Positions 42,623 through 50,864 of a stretch of DNA of 51,805 bases are shown here, piece by piece. Made by a program: the position numbers and the translations under genes. Within the stretch, counting starts at the first letter, position 1, and every line of letters starts with the position of its first letter. Origin of the DNA: JAKQHY01 sp034429475 (lineage in GTDB: Bacteria > Chloroflexota > Anaerolineae > B4-G1 > SLSP01); NCBI GenBank assembly GCA_034429475.1, contig DAOUGD010000023.1:1-51805 (forward strand), given 5' to 3'. Below the pieces are notes generated by a model. The model saw nothing but the letters and a program-made list of their open reading frames with translations. It had not been told where the DNA came from and made no database searches.

Positions 42623-44883
42623 TGAAGGTCTTCTACCTCCAACTCAGCCGGTTCAGTTTTTTTCCTTCGTATGACAAAGTATGCAACTAGACCGCATACT
42701 ACAATGCAAGACAAACACAGCATTGAGGCGATGCATATCCCCCCAAATAAGAGCATGCCTGGCACTAGAGGTGATGCCGCTGACGGCGGTGGTGTTTCAG
42801 TCGGCCGGACCTCTCCACTGAGGTCAGATGCCGTTGGAGGCGGCGGTGTTTCAGTTGGCTGTACCCCGCCACCGAGGTCAGATACCGTTGGGGGCGGCGG
42901 CGTTTCGGTCGGCTGGACCTCTCCACCGAGGTCAGATGCCGTTGGTGGCGGCGGTGTTTCAGTCGGCTTTACCTCTTCACCGAAATCAGTCGCTAGTTTT
43001 TCTTCTGGGGCAATGCCGTCGGGCGAGAGAACTAAGGAAGAAAACCCTTTGATGTCTGGTTTCCCCCTAAACTGGGCGATTCCATTACCGGCCTCAACCC
43101 ACATATTGCCCTGAGAATCAAAGGTTACTGTATCCCCCCAATAGGAACTTCCCACAAGCGAAGGTGAAAACTCCTGATATTCCTGCCCGTTAAAAGCAAT
43201 CAACATCCTATAACCGATCATCCATACACGACCTTCGCTATCAACGGCAATATCTTGAATCGAATCGTCGCCGAGTGGTAGCTGATCCGAGGTATAAAGT
43301 GACCAGTTGCTGTCAAGATCACGCACGATCAACCCATCAGAGGTTCCCACCCAAAGACGCCCCTCTTGATCCAAGGCTAAAGCCATAATATTCACAGGAA
43401 TATCATAGGTTGTCCATTTGCTTCCATCATATCGCCACAAACCAAGTCCTGTTCCTTCTGTACCGACCCAGTAATTTCCCTCTTTGTCAAACAAACCTTC
43501 GCTGGTACTCAGTATAATCCGCTCCGGCAGTGGCATAGGGACGTGTTCCCAAGTCTTGCCGTCATAAATATCCAACACGCCTGTCGAAGTTGGGAAGTAC
43601 ACTCGTCCCTGATTGTCTATAGCAATCCCATCTACCCCGCCGCCACTTAATTCACTTTCGCCGGGCCAGAAGTTAGTCCATTGTTTGGTTTCAAGGTCAA
43701 GGACATTGACACCCCCCGTTCCGGCACTGCTGTGAGTGCCGGCATAGAGCTTATCTTCCCCAATCACCATGCCTCGAATGCAATCATCCCGCATTCCTGA
43801 CATTCCATCTTGCCAGTTATACCAACGTTCTCCATCGAACATCGTCAGTCCACGCCCATCGGTAGCAATCCAGAGTCGCCCTGCGTCGTCCCATTCGATG
43901 ATATTGGTGAAGTTAAGTTCCGGCCCAACATCGGTAAATCGGTAAGTTTCTACTATGTGCTCACCGTCAATCACGTATATCGTTTCATCCTCGGTAACGT
44001 ACACTCTACCTTGTGAGTCAAATGCACGTACTTGTGCGTAACGATCGACCTCAAGTATCTTGTCCCACGTCAAGCCTTGATCGCCACTTTTGAATAGCGT
44101 CTGATCTTCATTCTTCCACAAACTCCCGTCCGGAGCTTCAGCATAAAGCATAAGGGGACGATCCACCGTTTCCCAAACTCCATCGGCGAAGCGCCAAACT
44201 TGCCGTTCGTCCTGAACTGTTGGCCCCAGTGCCACTACAACATAAACGCCATCCTCCCGAGACACGATCTTGTCAATGTTGTTGTTCGGAAAAGTATCTT
44301 CCCCAGCACGGGTTATTTCCCAATGCCCATCGGGAAATAACTGTCCAATTCCATCTTCAGTTCCAACCCAAAGCACATCATCCACAAAGGCCATCGGAAC
44401 AGAGTAGCCAAGTTCGAGGCCAATATCCTTATTCGTGTAAAGAGTCCAATTATTCTCTCGGTCAAAAATTACAAGACCGCCATAGCCACTGATATAGAGC
44501 TTGTCTGCATGAAGAAGTACCTGGCTGAGATTGTTACTGGGTAATGGGAACCGTGGAGCAAGGTATTGCGTTACACTCCCCGTATCGCGATCCCATTGCA
44601 ATAATCCTCCGGCAGAAGCCGCCCATAGTATGTTGCCATCAAGGGCTATCCCGGAAATGTCGCTGCCCGTCAGATAAACATCCCAATCACTTGTTGCGGT
44701 TCCTTCTGCAATATGCCACTGAACTTCAGGCATGGGTGTGGCGGCAACCTCCCATTGATAGGGCGCAGGCGCAATAGAACGAGATGAGGCGTTCACTTGA
44801 GAGCTTAGCCCAATCCAAAGGGTAAATAAACTCAAGCACAAGAGAATGGCAAGAATATAAATGTATCTACCGGTTTTTCGCAT
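42619..44883 (-). CDS. Secreted beta-propeller protein with C-terminal membrane anchor
   Basis: Encodes 754 residues. Signal/anchor helix at about 7-27, then a chain of propeller blades resembling two-component-regulator propeller repeats (WVGT.DGIG, LWIATDGRGLTMFDG, YWVGTEGTGLGLW, RLWVGTSDGLIV). Four Pro-rich 18-residue units (PTETPPPPTASDLGGEV) form a stalk at about 630-700. A C-terminal helix (LLFGGICIASMLCLSCIVVCG) with RRKK stop-transfer ends in a short acidic cytoplasmic tail. A cell-surface sensor or binding protein is likely; no kinase domain is fused or adjacent. The DNA is AT-richer than surrounding genes. The stop overlaps the start of the hydrolase remnant (ATGA). Confidence 0.9.
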   Translation of the reverse strand: MRKTGRYIYILAILLCLSLFTLWIGLSSQVNASSRSIAPAPYQWEVAATPMPEVQWHIAEGTATSDWDVYLTGSDISGIALDGNILWAASAGGLLQWDRDTGSVTQYLAPRFPLPSNNLSQVLLHADKLYISGYGGLVIFDRENNWTLYTNKDIGLELGYSVPMAFVDDVLWVGTEDGIGQLFPDGHWEITRAGEDTFPNNNIDKIVSREDGVYVVVALGPTVQDERQVWRFADGVWETVDRPLMLYAEAPDGSLWKNEDQTLFKSGDQGLTWDKILEVDRYAQVRAFDSQGRVYVTEDETIYVIDGEHIVETYRFTDVGPELNFTNIIEWDDAGRLWIATDGRGLTMFDGERWYNWQDGMSGMRDDCIRGMVIGEDKLYAGTHSSAGTGGVNVLDLETKQWTNFWPGESELSGGGVDGIAIDNQGRVYFPTSTGVLDIYDGKTWEHVPMPLPERIILSTSEGLFDKEGNYWVGTEGTGLGLWRYDGSKWTTYDIPVNIMALALDQEGRLWVGTSDGLIVRDLDSNWSLYTSDQLPLGDDSIQDIAVDSEGRVWMIGYRMLIAFNGQEYQEFSPSLVGSSYWGDTVTFDSQGNMWVEAGNGIAQFRGKPDIKGFSSLVLSPDGIAPEEKLATDFGEEVKPTETPPPPTASDLGGEVQPTETPPPPTVSDLGGGVQPTETPPPPTASDLSGEVRPTETPPPSAASPLVPGMLLFGGICIASMLCLSCIVVCGLVAYFVIRRKKTEPAELEVEDLQ
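42785..43000. repeat. Four tandem 54-bp repeats in the propeller protein gene
   Basis: Units begin near 42785, 42839, 42893 and 42947 and differ at few positions. Each encodes one 18-residue Pro/Thr-rich stalk unit, so copy-number change would alter stalk length without frameshift. Confidence 0.9.
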
Positions 44884-44971
44884 GGCGACCTCAATCAGTC
44901 TTTGTTATTCAATTCAAAACTTTCAGTATCCCCGCCGGCCCATCAGCGGATCGCAGTCAATATCAGTAGCC

Positions 44972-45208
44972 TTACTCCATACCCTTCAAAGGGTTCTCAT
45001 GCGGATAACAACACAACACATTGTCCAGATACTCAATCCCGCAGAAATACGGGCAGATCGAGACATTCTTCACGGCGCAGCGGTGCTCCGTCGTCCCTTC
45101 GGCCTCGTTCCAGGGACACGCATCCTGCTGCCAGCCGATGCTCCCGCCCGGCGACGCCAGGTCAATGTCCATGTTTGCGCCGTCCAACTTTCTTATTGTT
45201 GCATCCAC
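44972..45208 (-). CDS. Small cysteine-rich protein of unknown function
   Basis: Encodes 78 residues from a GTG with a strong ribosome site (AGGAGGG, 5 nt spacing). Six cysteines (31, 44, 52, 56, 66, 67) lie in CPWN, HRC, ICPYFC and VLCCYPH contexts, with conserved-looking aromatic residues between them. This suggests zinc or iron-sulfur binding. No signal peptide. I do not recognise the family with confidence. It sits between a sulfatase remnant and the propeller protein gene, and its base composition is GC-rich compared with those AT-rich neighbours. Confidence 0.7.
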   Translation of the reverse strand: MDATIRKLDGANMDIDLASPGGSIGWQQDACPWNEAEGTTEHRCAVKNVSICPYFCGIEYLDNVLCCYPHENPLKGME

Positions 45209-45265
45209 CTATACCCTCCTATTATCATTCAAAACTTACATCCCTTACCGTAGTTTCAGCCCACT

Positions 45266-45442
45266 CTAACGCTCCGTTTCACGCGCCTCGTCTTGCGCCA
45301 TCTGCGAATAAGCGGTTTCCAGTGGCTTCCGAAACCCCTCCGCCGATCCATAAGGCGCAAGCCCCACCGATGGGTGCTCAGACAAGGCCGTGTCGGCCCG
45401 CTGATGGTCAGTCATGACGATAAGAAGATTGGGATGATTCAT
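45266..45442 (-). pseudogene. Sulfatase remnant with internal deletion
   Basis: A 58-residue frame starting MNHPNLLIVMTDHQRADT, which is the characteristic N-terminus of type I sulfatases including the first metal-binding Asp. It then switches to an unrelated hydrophilic tail (LSEHPSVGLAPYG to EARETER). The C/S-x-P-x-R site that becomes formylglycine, and everything after it, is missing. The ATG overlaps the TGA of the membrane protein gene upstream (ATGA). Almost certainly non-functional as a sulfatase. Confidence 0.75.
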
Positions 45443-45903
45443 GACTTCCAAATCTCTCTTGATTCAGATTGTAATAGCGCATAAGCAGTAGACAGTTTCA
45501 AGAAAAAGCCGGCACCCACAAATGACGCAAATAGCCTACTACCAGCTACTTTCAAAACCTCTATGTCACTGTTTCTCATCTCCCACCCTACAGCGAAAAA
45601 TAGGCCAATAAACACCAGGAAAATAATTATCAGATGGCTCCTTTTCAAACCATGCCTTTTAGCAAAAGCGAGAAGCCCCTTCATAAGGGTAACAATTCCC
45701 CATCCAAGGCCAAAGAAAAGAGCAGCCAAAAAGGGCATCCAATTATAGGCAGACCAATACCTATGATCTACGCATATCTCAGTTACGAGTCGGATATTCG
45801 CCGTCCCGAGAGAAAGCCAAGCAAAGCCTAATCCGGCAAACCCCTTGTTCGTAAAACTTGAAGCCTTTGGAGAATCATCCGGTTTGTCAATCTCTGGTTG
45901 CAT
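45439..45903 (-). CDS. Small integral membrane protein, unknown function
   Basis: Encodes 154 residues; GGAG lies 8 nt before the ATG. Four hydrophobic segments (about 22-40, 52-75, 88-107 and 118-142) with a Lys/Arg-rich loop (KRHGLKRSH) between the second and third. No family was recognised. It follows the DegV gene by 18 nt and overlaps the sulfatase remnant. The coding DNA is AT-richer than DegV, which suggests a different origin. Confidence 0.75.
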   Translation of the reverse strand: MQPEIDKPDDSPKASSFTNKGFAGLGFAWLSLGTANIRLVTEICVDHRYWSAYNWMPFLAALFFGLGWGIVTLMKGLLAFAKRHGLKRSHLIIIFLVFIGLFFAVGWEMRNSDIEVLKVAGSRLFASFVGAGFFLKLSTAYALLQSESREIWKS

Positions 45904-45921
45904 GTTTCTATCTCCGCAATT

Positions 45922-46782
45922 TTAGAGTCCGTCATCCGTATAATACACCACGCCCAACGTCCCTGGGCCGCTGTGGATACCGATCACGGGCATAAACTCT
46001 TCAATGAGAAGCTGCTGTGGATCGAGCCGTTCCTTCACCATGCCGATCAGATAATCAATGTCCGCCTGATCCGCAAGTGCCTGGACGACCGCCAGTTCAA
46101 TGGGGCGGCGCCCCGCCAGGCGCTCGGCGACGACCTCAACGACGCGCTGAAGTGATTTTTTGCGCGTGCGGACTTTCTCAAACGCCTCGACCTGGCCATC
46201 CGCCATGGTCAAGATCGGCTTGAGGTTGAGCAGGGTGCCCATGAAGCGCGACGCGCCGCCAATCCGCCCGCCGCGATGCAGATATTCCAACGTCTCCATC
46301 GCGCAGAAGATTTCCATACTCTCGCGCACCCGCTTGAGGCGCGCCAGGATGTCGCCCAGCGCCGCACCTTCCCGCGCCATCCGCGCCGCCACGACGGCCT
46401 GGAACCCCGTCCCCATCGAGATAAAGCGGCCGTCCACCAACTCGATGTTCAAGTCGGGCAATTCGGCTTTCGCCTGCTGCGCCGAAAGGAATGTCCCACT
46501 CATCCGGGAAGACGTAGTCACACCGAGAATGGTATCTGTGTCAAACTCCCTGGCTACAGCCCGGAATTTCGCCATAAACTCCCCCATCGAAGGCTGAGAC
46601 GTGGTCGGAAAATCCTTCCGCGCTTTAAGTTGCCGGTAGAAGGTAGAAGCGTCTATCGTCTCCCCTTCCAGGTAGGCCTCGTCCCCCCAGCATATAGTGA
46701 GCGGGATGATAGAAACGCCATACTCCCGCGCCAACTCCGGTCGAATACACGAACTATCGGTTAAAACAGCAATGCGACTCAT
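45922..46782 (-). CDS. DegV family fatty-acid-binding protein
   Basis: Encodes 286 residues. Family motifs are present in order: AVLTDSSC (5-12), PTTSQPS (about 59-65, backbone and Ser contacts to the fatty acid carboxylate), TSSRMSGT, ETLEYLHRGGRIG and a final IGIHSGPGTLG. In Firmicutes FakB proteins of this family present fatty acids to FakA kinase for incorporation into phospholipid; no fakA-like gene is in the window. A short GGGGGGAACGT site precedes the ATG. The gene is GC-rich like most of the window. Confidence 0.95.
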   Translation of the reverse strand: MSRIAVLTDSSCIRPELAREYGVSIIPLTICWGDEAYLEGETIDASTFYRQLKARKDFPTTSQPSMGEFMAKFRAVAREFDTDTILGVTTSSRMSGTFLSAQQAKAELPDLNIELVDGRFISMGTGFQAVVAARMAREGAALGDILARLKRVRESMEIFCAMETLEYLHRGGRIGGASRFMGTLLNLKPILTMADGQVEAFEKVRTRKKSLQRVVEVVAERLAGRRPIELAVVQALADQADIDYLIGMVKERLDPQQLLIEEFMPVIGIHSGPGTLGVVYYTDDGL

Positions 46783-46834
46783 ACGTTCCCCCCTCTGGAA
46801 ATACTATGACATACAGGATACACAGGCTATATTT

Positions 46835-46906
46835 TAACCCAAGTTGCTAACCTGTGATTTAACACGGTGTTTTTACGCGCACAGCGCAGCCGCGCGCTTA
46901 AAAACC
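46835..46906 (-). repeat. Repeated element, copy A (hairpin plus conserved 40-bp block)
   Basis: On the minus strand it reads a GC-rich imperfect hairpin with TTTTTA/TAAAAA flanks, then AAAAACACCG, AAATCACAGG and TAGCAACTTGGGTTA, ending about 52 bp before the DegV start. At least 34 of the first 40 bases match copy B at 51748. It also follows the FGGY kinase stop and may terminate that transcript. Confidence 0.75.
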
Positions 46907-46915
46907 TCTCATGTC

Positions 46916-48424
46916 TCACGCCGCCAATTCGCGCAGGTACGCCCGCATCGTCGGCCACAACTGCTGATAGCGCTCAAACCACGCGGCGTAACGTTGGTGC
47001 TGCGCCGGGTCAGGCGCGAAGGTGCGCTCCAGGCGCACCATCGCCGCGACGCCGTCCGCATAAGAGGCGAACACCCCGCTGCCGACCCCGGCCATGATCG
47101 CCGCGCCCAGCGCGCCCGCCTCCGTGATCTGGGGACGCACGAAGGGCCGCCCCAGGATGTCGGCGGAAAGCTGCACCCACACGTCCGACTTACTGCCGCC
47201 GCCGACGGCTCGGAAACTCTCAATCGCAATCCCGGTCGCGGGGAGCGTGTCCACGCACGCCTTGAGGTAGAAGGTCGCGCCCTCCACCAGGCCCTTAAGG
47301 ATAGCGCCACGCGACGTTTCCAGGTGCAGCCCGGCGATGACGCCGCACGAGTCGGAGACGAACTCCGGCGGGCCGGTGGTGGTGAAGTGCGGTAAGGCCA
47401 GCACGCCGCTGGGGCCGTCCGGCAGTTCGGCGAACAGATCGGCGTAGACGTCGCGGCCCGCCGCCCGCGCCTGCCGGTGTTCCGCCAGCGCGAAGGTGTC
47501 GCGGAACCACTTGACGAGCGCGCCGCCCTGGTTGTAGATAAACGTAACGTATTTCCCCGGCACGGCGTGATGTTCGGTGTTCAAGCCCCTGGCGATCATC
47601 GCGTCGGCGTCGCCGCGCGCGCTGAAGACCGGCGTGATGCAGATGAACGTCCCCATGCCGTAGACCGCGTGGCCCTCGGCGATGACGCCGCAGCCGACCG
47701 CGTTGGCGCACTGGTCGTGCGCGCCGGTGGTAATCTGCACGCCGCGCGGCAGGCCGAGATCGTCCGCCACCGCGTCGGCCACCGTCCCGACCACCGTGCC
47801 GGAAGGCGCGGTCGCCGGCAGCTTCTCCCGATCCAACCCGGCAAGGCCCAGCAATTTTGCCGACCAATCGCCGCATTCCAGGTCGAAAAGCAGCGTCCGG
47901 TTTGCCAGGGAGTAATCCACCACCGGCTCCGCCCCCAGCATAAACGCGACGAAGCTGCTCCACAGCAGGAATTTGTAGGTACGGGCGTAGAGGTCGGGCT
48001 GATGCTCCTGAATCCAGAGCAGCTTCGTGAGGCCGTAGTGGTTGCCGAACGTATTGCCATTGATGCGATACAGGCCCGCGTTGTCCAGGATGCGCTCCAG
48101 AATCGGCAGATACGCCTGGCCGCGCGCGTCAAAGTTGAGGATGGAGGGGGCGAGGATTTGCCGATCCGCCGTCACCGGCACCACCGCTTCCCCCAACGAG
48201 GAGACGGACAGCGCGCGAATCGGGTCTGGCCCGGCGTGCTGCGCCACCTCGCGGAGCGTCTGCCGGACCTTCTCCCACACCTCGACCGCGTCCAGTTCCG
48301 CCCACCCCGGCTGAGGATGAAGCGTGTCGTATTCCCGATACGCCGCCGCCAGCACCTCCCCCCCCGTCGAAAACAACGCCGCCTTGCAGCCCGTCGTGCC
48401 AACATCAATGCCAAGTAAACTCAT
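46916..48424 (-). CDS. FGGY family carbohydrate kinase
   Basis: Encodes 502 residues. N-terminal GIDVGTTGCKAALF is the ATP phosphate 1 motif. SSLGEAVVPV and TTGAHDQCANAVG hold substrate and catalytic Asp residues. The C-terminal signature RAVGGGSKSDVWVQLSADILGRPF matches the FGGY second pattern. Phosphorylates a ketose or polyol at the terminal or 1-position; xylulose, fuculose and related sugars are possible. The upstream aldolase and fucose-isomerase-family enzyme imply the substrate is a ketose made by that isomerase. A heptamer array separates it from the aldolase stop. Confidence 0.95.
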   Translation of the reverse strand: MSLLGIDVGTTGCKAALFSTGGEVLAAAYREYDTLHPQPGWAELDAVEVWEKVRQTLREVAQHAGPDPIRALSVSSLGEAVVPVTADRQILAPSILNFDARGQAYLPILERILDNAGLYRINGNTFGNHYGLTKLLWIQEHQPDLYARTYKFLLWSSFVAFMLGAEPVVDYSLANRTLLFDLECGDWSAKLLGLAGLDREKLPATAPSGTVVGTVADAVADDLGLPRGVQITTGAHDQCANAVGCGVIAEGHAVYGMGTFICITPVFSARGDADAMIARGLNTEHHAVPGKYVTFIYNQGGALVKWFRDTFALAEHRQARAAGRDVYADLFAELPDGPSGVLALPHFTTTGPPEFVSDSCGVIAGLHLETSRGAILKGLVEGATFYLKACVDTLPATGIAIESFRAVGGGSKSDVWVQLSADILGRPFVRPQITEAGALGAAIMAGVGSGVFASYADGVAAMVRLERTFAPDPAQHQRYAAWFERYQQLWPTMRAYLRELAA

Positions 48425-48436
48425 ATATACGCTCCT

Positions 48437-48532
48437 TTTGGGGAGTACGGAGTATGGAGTATGGAGTATGGAGTATGATTTCTGCCCCTGCTCCTTACTC
48501 CTTACTCCTTACTTCTTACTCCCTACTCCACT
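48437..48532. repeat. Inverted heptamer arrays between aldolase and kinase genes
   Basis: Plus strand ggagtat x4 (48446-48476) and ctcctta x3, cttctta, ctcccta (48490-48525). The arrays are complementary in character and can form a long imperfect hairpin on the operon transcript. The right array reaches into the last codons of the aldolase. Confidence 0.8.
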
Positions 48533-49428
48533 ATCCTTTCCCGGCAGCCGGAGATGGCGAAATAGTCGCGGAGCATCCAGACGGTGCGGTCGTACACCGC
48601 GTCCTGCGCGCCTGCGATGCTGCCGGTCTCCCGCAAGCCCATCTCGTAAGCCTGGCGGATTTCCGTGGCGACGTTGACTTTGGCAATGCCGCACTTCATC
48701 GCTTCCAGCATATACGCCCGCTGGATGCCGGAGCCGCCGTGCAAGACCAGGGGGATGCCGGCGGCGTCGCGCAATTTCGCCAGATGCTCCAGATTCAGCC
48801 GCGCCTCGGTCTTCTTCTGGTCCTTGAACGCCTTCGAGACCGCCCCGTGCAGATTCCCCACTGCCACCGACAGCCAGTCGCAGTCCGTCTCGCGCACGAA
48901 ACGCGCGGCCTCTTCTATGCCGGTGAAGCCCATCCCCGAAGCAAACAGCTCTTCGTAGGGCGGCAGCGGCCCGGCGCCTTCCCGCACGATGGCGCCCAAC
49001 TCCGCCTCAACGGGCACGCCGACCCGGTGCGCCATCTCCGCGATCTGCCGCGTCGCCGCGATGTTGCCTTCCAGCGGCAAGCGCGAGCCGTCAATCATCA
49101 CCGCGTGATAGCCCAGGGCGAGCGCTTCCTGGATGATGGGGGCGAAGTCCACCTCGAAGTCGTCTTCGTCAATCACCGGCACGTGATCCAGGTGCAGGCG
49201 GACGTAATCGGGGTTCTGCCACTTCATAAACTCTGCGTGGACCGCCGCCGGTCCTCGGCTTTCAAACTTGAGCCACTCGATCCGCGCCGTCTCAATCAGG
49301 GCAAACACGTTCTGATCGATCACGGCGCGGACGACCGGCTCGACCATCGGCAGATACGGGACGTTGAAAGCCGGCACCATCACGCCGGCCCGCCAGGCGT
49401 TGCGGACTATCTCAGCCGTCGTCAGCAT
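48523..49428 (-). CDS. Class II (fructose-bisphosphate-type) aldolase
   Basis: Encodes 301 residues from the ATG at 49428, 2 nt past the isomerase stop and with GGAAGG inside the isomerase end. Zinc and catalytic residues of class II aldolases are placed normally: Asp81 and His82 (HLDHV), Glu143 (VEAELG), His194 (GNLHG), His230 (LVLHGGSG), and the phosphate loop NVATEIR. The family includes fructose-bisphosphate, tagatose-bisphosphate and inositol-pathway (IolJ-type) aldolases. Linked to an isomerase and an FGGY kinase, it probably splits a ketose phosphate into DHAP and an aldehyde. The last residues (CRERIVE) abut a heptamer array. Confidence 0.94.
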   Translation of the reverse strand: MLTTAEIVRNAWRAGVMVPAFNVPYLPMVEPVVRAVIDQNVFALIETARIEWLKFESRGPAAVHAEFMKWQNPDYVRLHLDHVPVIDEDDFEVDFAPIIQEALALGYHAVMIDGSRLPLEGNIAATRQIAEMAHRVGVPVEAELGAIVREGAGPLPPYEELFASGMGFTGIEEAARFVRETDCDWLSVAVGNLHGAVSKAFKDQKKTEARLNLEHLAKLRDAAGIPLVLHGGSGIQRAYMLEAMKCGIAKVNVATEIRQAYEMGLRETGSIAGAQDAVYDRTVWMLRDYFAISGCRERIVE

Positions 49429-49430
49429 CG

Positions 49431-50840
49431 TCAACCTTCCTGCGGGACGGCGACATCGTAGCCGAGGTAGTACGCCAGCGCTTCGCGCACCGGCGCCTGG
49501 ACGAGGCTGCGCGTCACACCGACGTGGTGCCGGTAGCCGTGCTGGCCGATGTGCAGCAGCACGTCTTGCAGCCGCGCGATTTGAGCCACCCCGCCGCACC
49601 CAAAGAACTCCGGCGGAATTGGGTCCTCGGTGAACTTGCCCTGGCCAAGGTAGAAGCGCAGCTTGCCCGCCTCGGTGAGCAGGCTGCCGAAGGTGAAGTC
49701 GAACGGCGCGATCCGCCCGACGTGGCAGCCGTAGCCGCAGCCCTCACCCACCGCGTTCGCCAGAATCGCGTGATCCACAATCCGGCCCCGATCCGTCATC
49801 AACGCCTGGGGCACCGGCCCGCAATGGAAAAGGATGCACTTGTCGTCGTCGTCGCCGTAATTGTTGTTCCAGTCCAGACACGTCGCCGGCTCGCCGGAGG
49901 CCAGGTGCAGGGCGCGCATCGCCACCGCGTTGCCGACGTCCACCTCACAGGCCGCCGGAATGCCGCGATTGTTCAGCTCGCCCAGCAGCACGCAGCCGGA
50001 GATGCCGAGCTGCTGCTGCAACTCGATCCAGCAGCGCAGCGCCAGCGCGTCCATCTGGTACTCCTCGATCAGCGTATCCAACACGACGCCCAGGCGGGTG
50101 ATCTTCTCGAAAGCCGTTTCCGGCACGCCGGCCCAGGATGTATAGGCTTTCAACGTCGCGGCTTTGGCCTGATACAGATCGCTTTCCGTCTTGAGCGCCT
50201 TCATCCGGGCAAACACGTCGGACAAATCCAGCGTCTCCATCGTGATGCCGTGCCGCTGGAGGGCTACCTCGTCAATGCGGACGGTCTTGAAAGCGGTGGT
50301 GCGCGCCCCAACCGAGCCGACCACCATGCGCCGCATTCCGCCGACGACGCGGCAGACCCGGTCGAAGTACGTCACGTTGTCCGCGAAGCGCGCGCCGGTC
50401 GGGCTGACTACGTGCGGCTTCAGCGCTGTGAATTTCAGGCCGTATTGGTGGAATACGTCCATAATCGAGAGCTTGCCGCAGAAAGCATCCCGCCGCACGT
50501 CCGGGGCCATCCTGCCCAGATCGTCGGGATACCCCTGGATCAGAATCGGCACGTTGGCATCCCGCAGCGCGGCCACCGCGCCGGTCTCGTCGCCGAAGTT
50601 GGGCAGAGACAGGATAACGCCCCCGAACTTCCCCTGGTTCTGCCGGAGGAAATTGGCGTAAACCTCGCCCTCGCGCGGCGTCTCGACCGCCCCGTGGCGC
50701 GTGGCAGACTCCTCCAGCATCAACACCTCGTGGCCCATTGCCTTGAGCACACGCGGCAGCTCCTCCCGCGCCTCGGCCAGCAACGACGCCGGGAAGAATC
50801 CCCGATTTCCGAAAAATAGCGCAAAGGTTGTCTTGTTCAT
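49431..50840 (-). CDS. L-fucose/L-arabinose isomerase family protein
   Basis: Encodes 469 residues from the ATG at 50840; a GTG directly before it is less well spaced from GGAG. An N-terminal Rossmann-like half (ILSLPNFGDETGAVAAL) and a C-terminal half with metal-site stretches ALRCWIELQ, GCVLLGELNNRGIPAACEVD and HIGQHGYRHHVGVT match the fucose-isomerase-like protein family, in which Glu, Asp and His hold Mn. Converts an aldose to the ketose. The overall length is shorter than E. coli FucI (591), as in the archaeal and Chloroflexota fucose-isomerase-like group. Translationally coupled to the aldolase gene. Confidence 0.9.
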   Translation of the reverse strand: MNKTTFALFFGNRGFFPASLLAEAREELPRVLKAMGHEVLMLEESATRHGAVETPREGEVYANFLRQNQGKFGGVILSLPNFGDETGAVAALRDANVPILIQGYPDDLGRMAPDVRRDAFCGKLSIMDVFHQYGLKFTALKPHVVSPTGARFADNVTYFDRVCRVVGGMRRMVVGSVGARTTAFKTVRIDEVALQRHGITMETLDLSDVFARMKALKTESDLYQAKAATLKAYTSWAGVPETAFEKITRLGVVLDTLIEEYQMDALALRCWIELQQQLGISGCVLLGELNNRGIPAACEVDVGNAVAMRALHLASGEPATCLDWNNNYGDDDDKCILFHCGPVPQALMTDRGRIVDHAILANAVGEGCGYGCHVGRIAPFDFTFGSLLTEAGKLRFYLGQGKFTEDPIPPEFFGCGGVAQIARLQDVLLHIGQHGYRHHVGVTRSLVQAPVREALAYYLGYDVAVPQEG

Positions 50841-50864
50841 CACTCGCTCCCTGGATTAAGCCTG

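Noticed and set aside
46835..46906. Riboswitch in front of DegV
   Set aside because: The hairpin sequence is not conserved between the two copies and no known aptamer core is recognisable.
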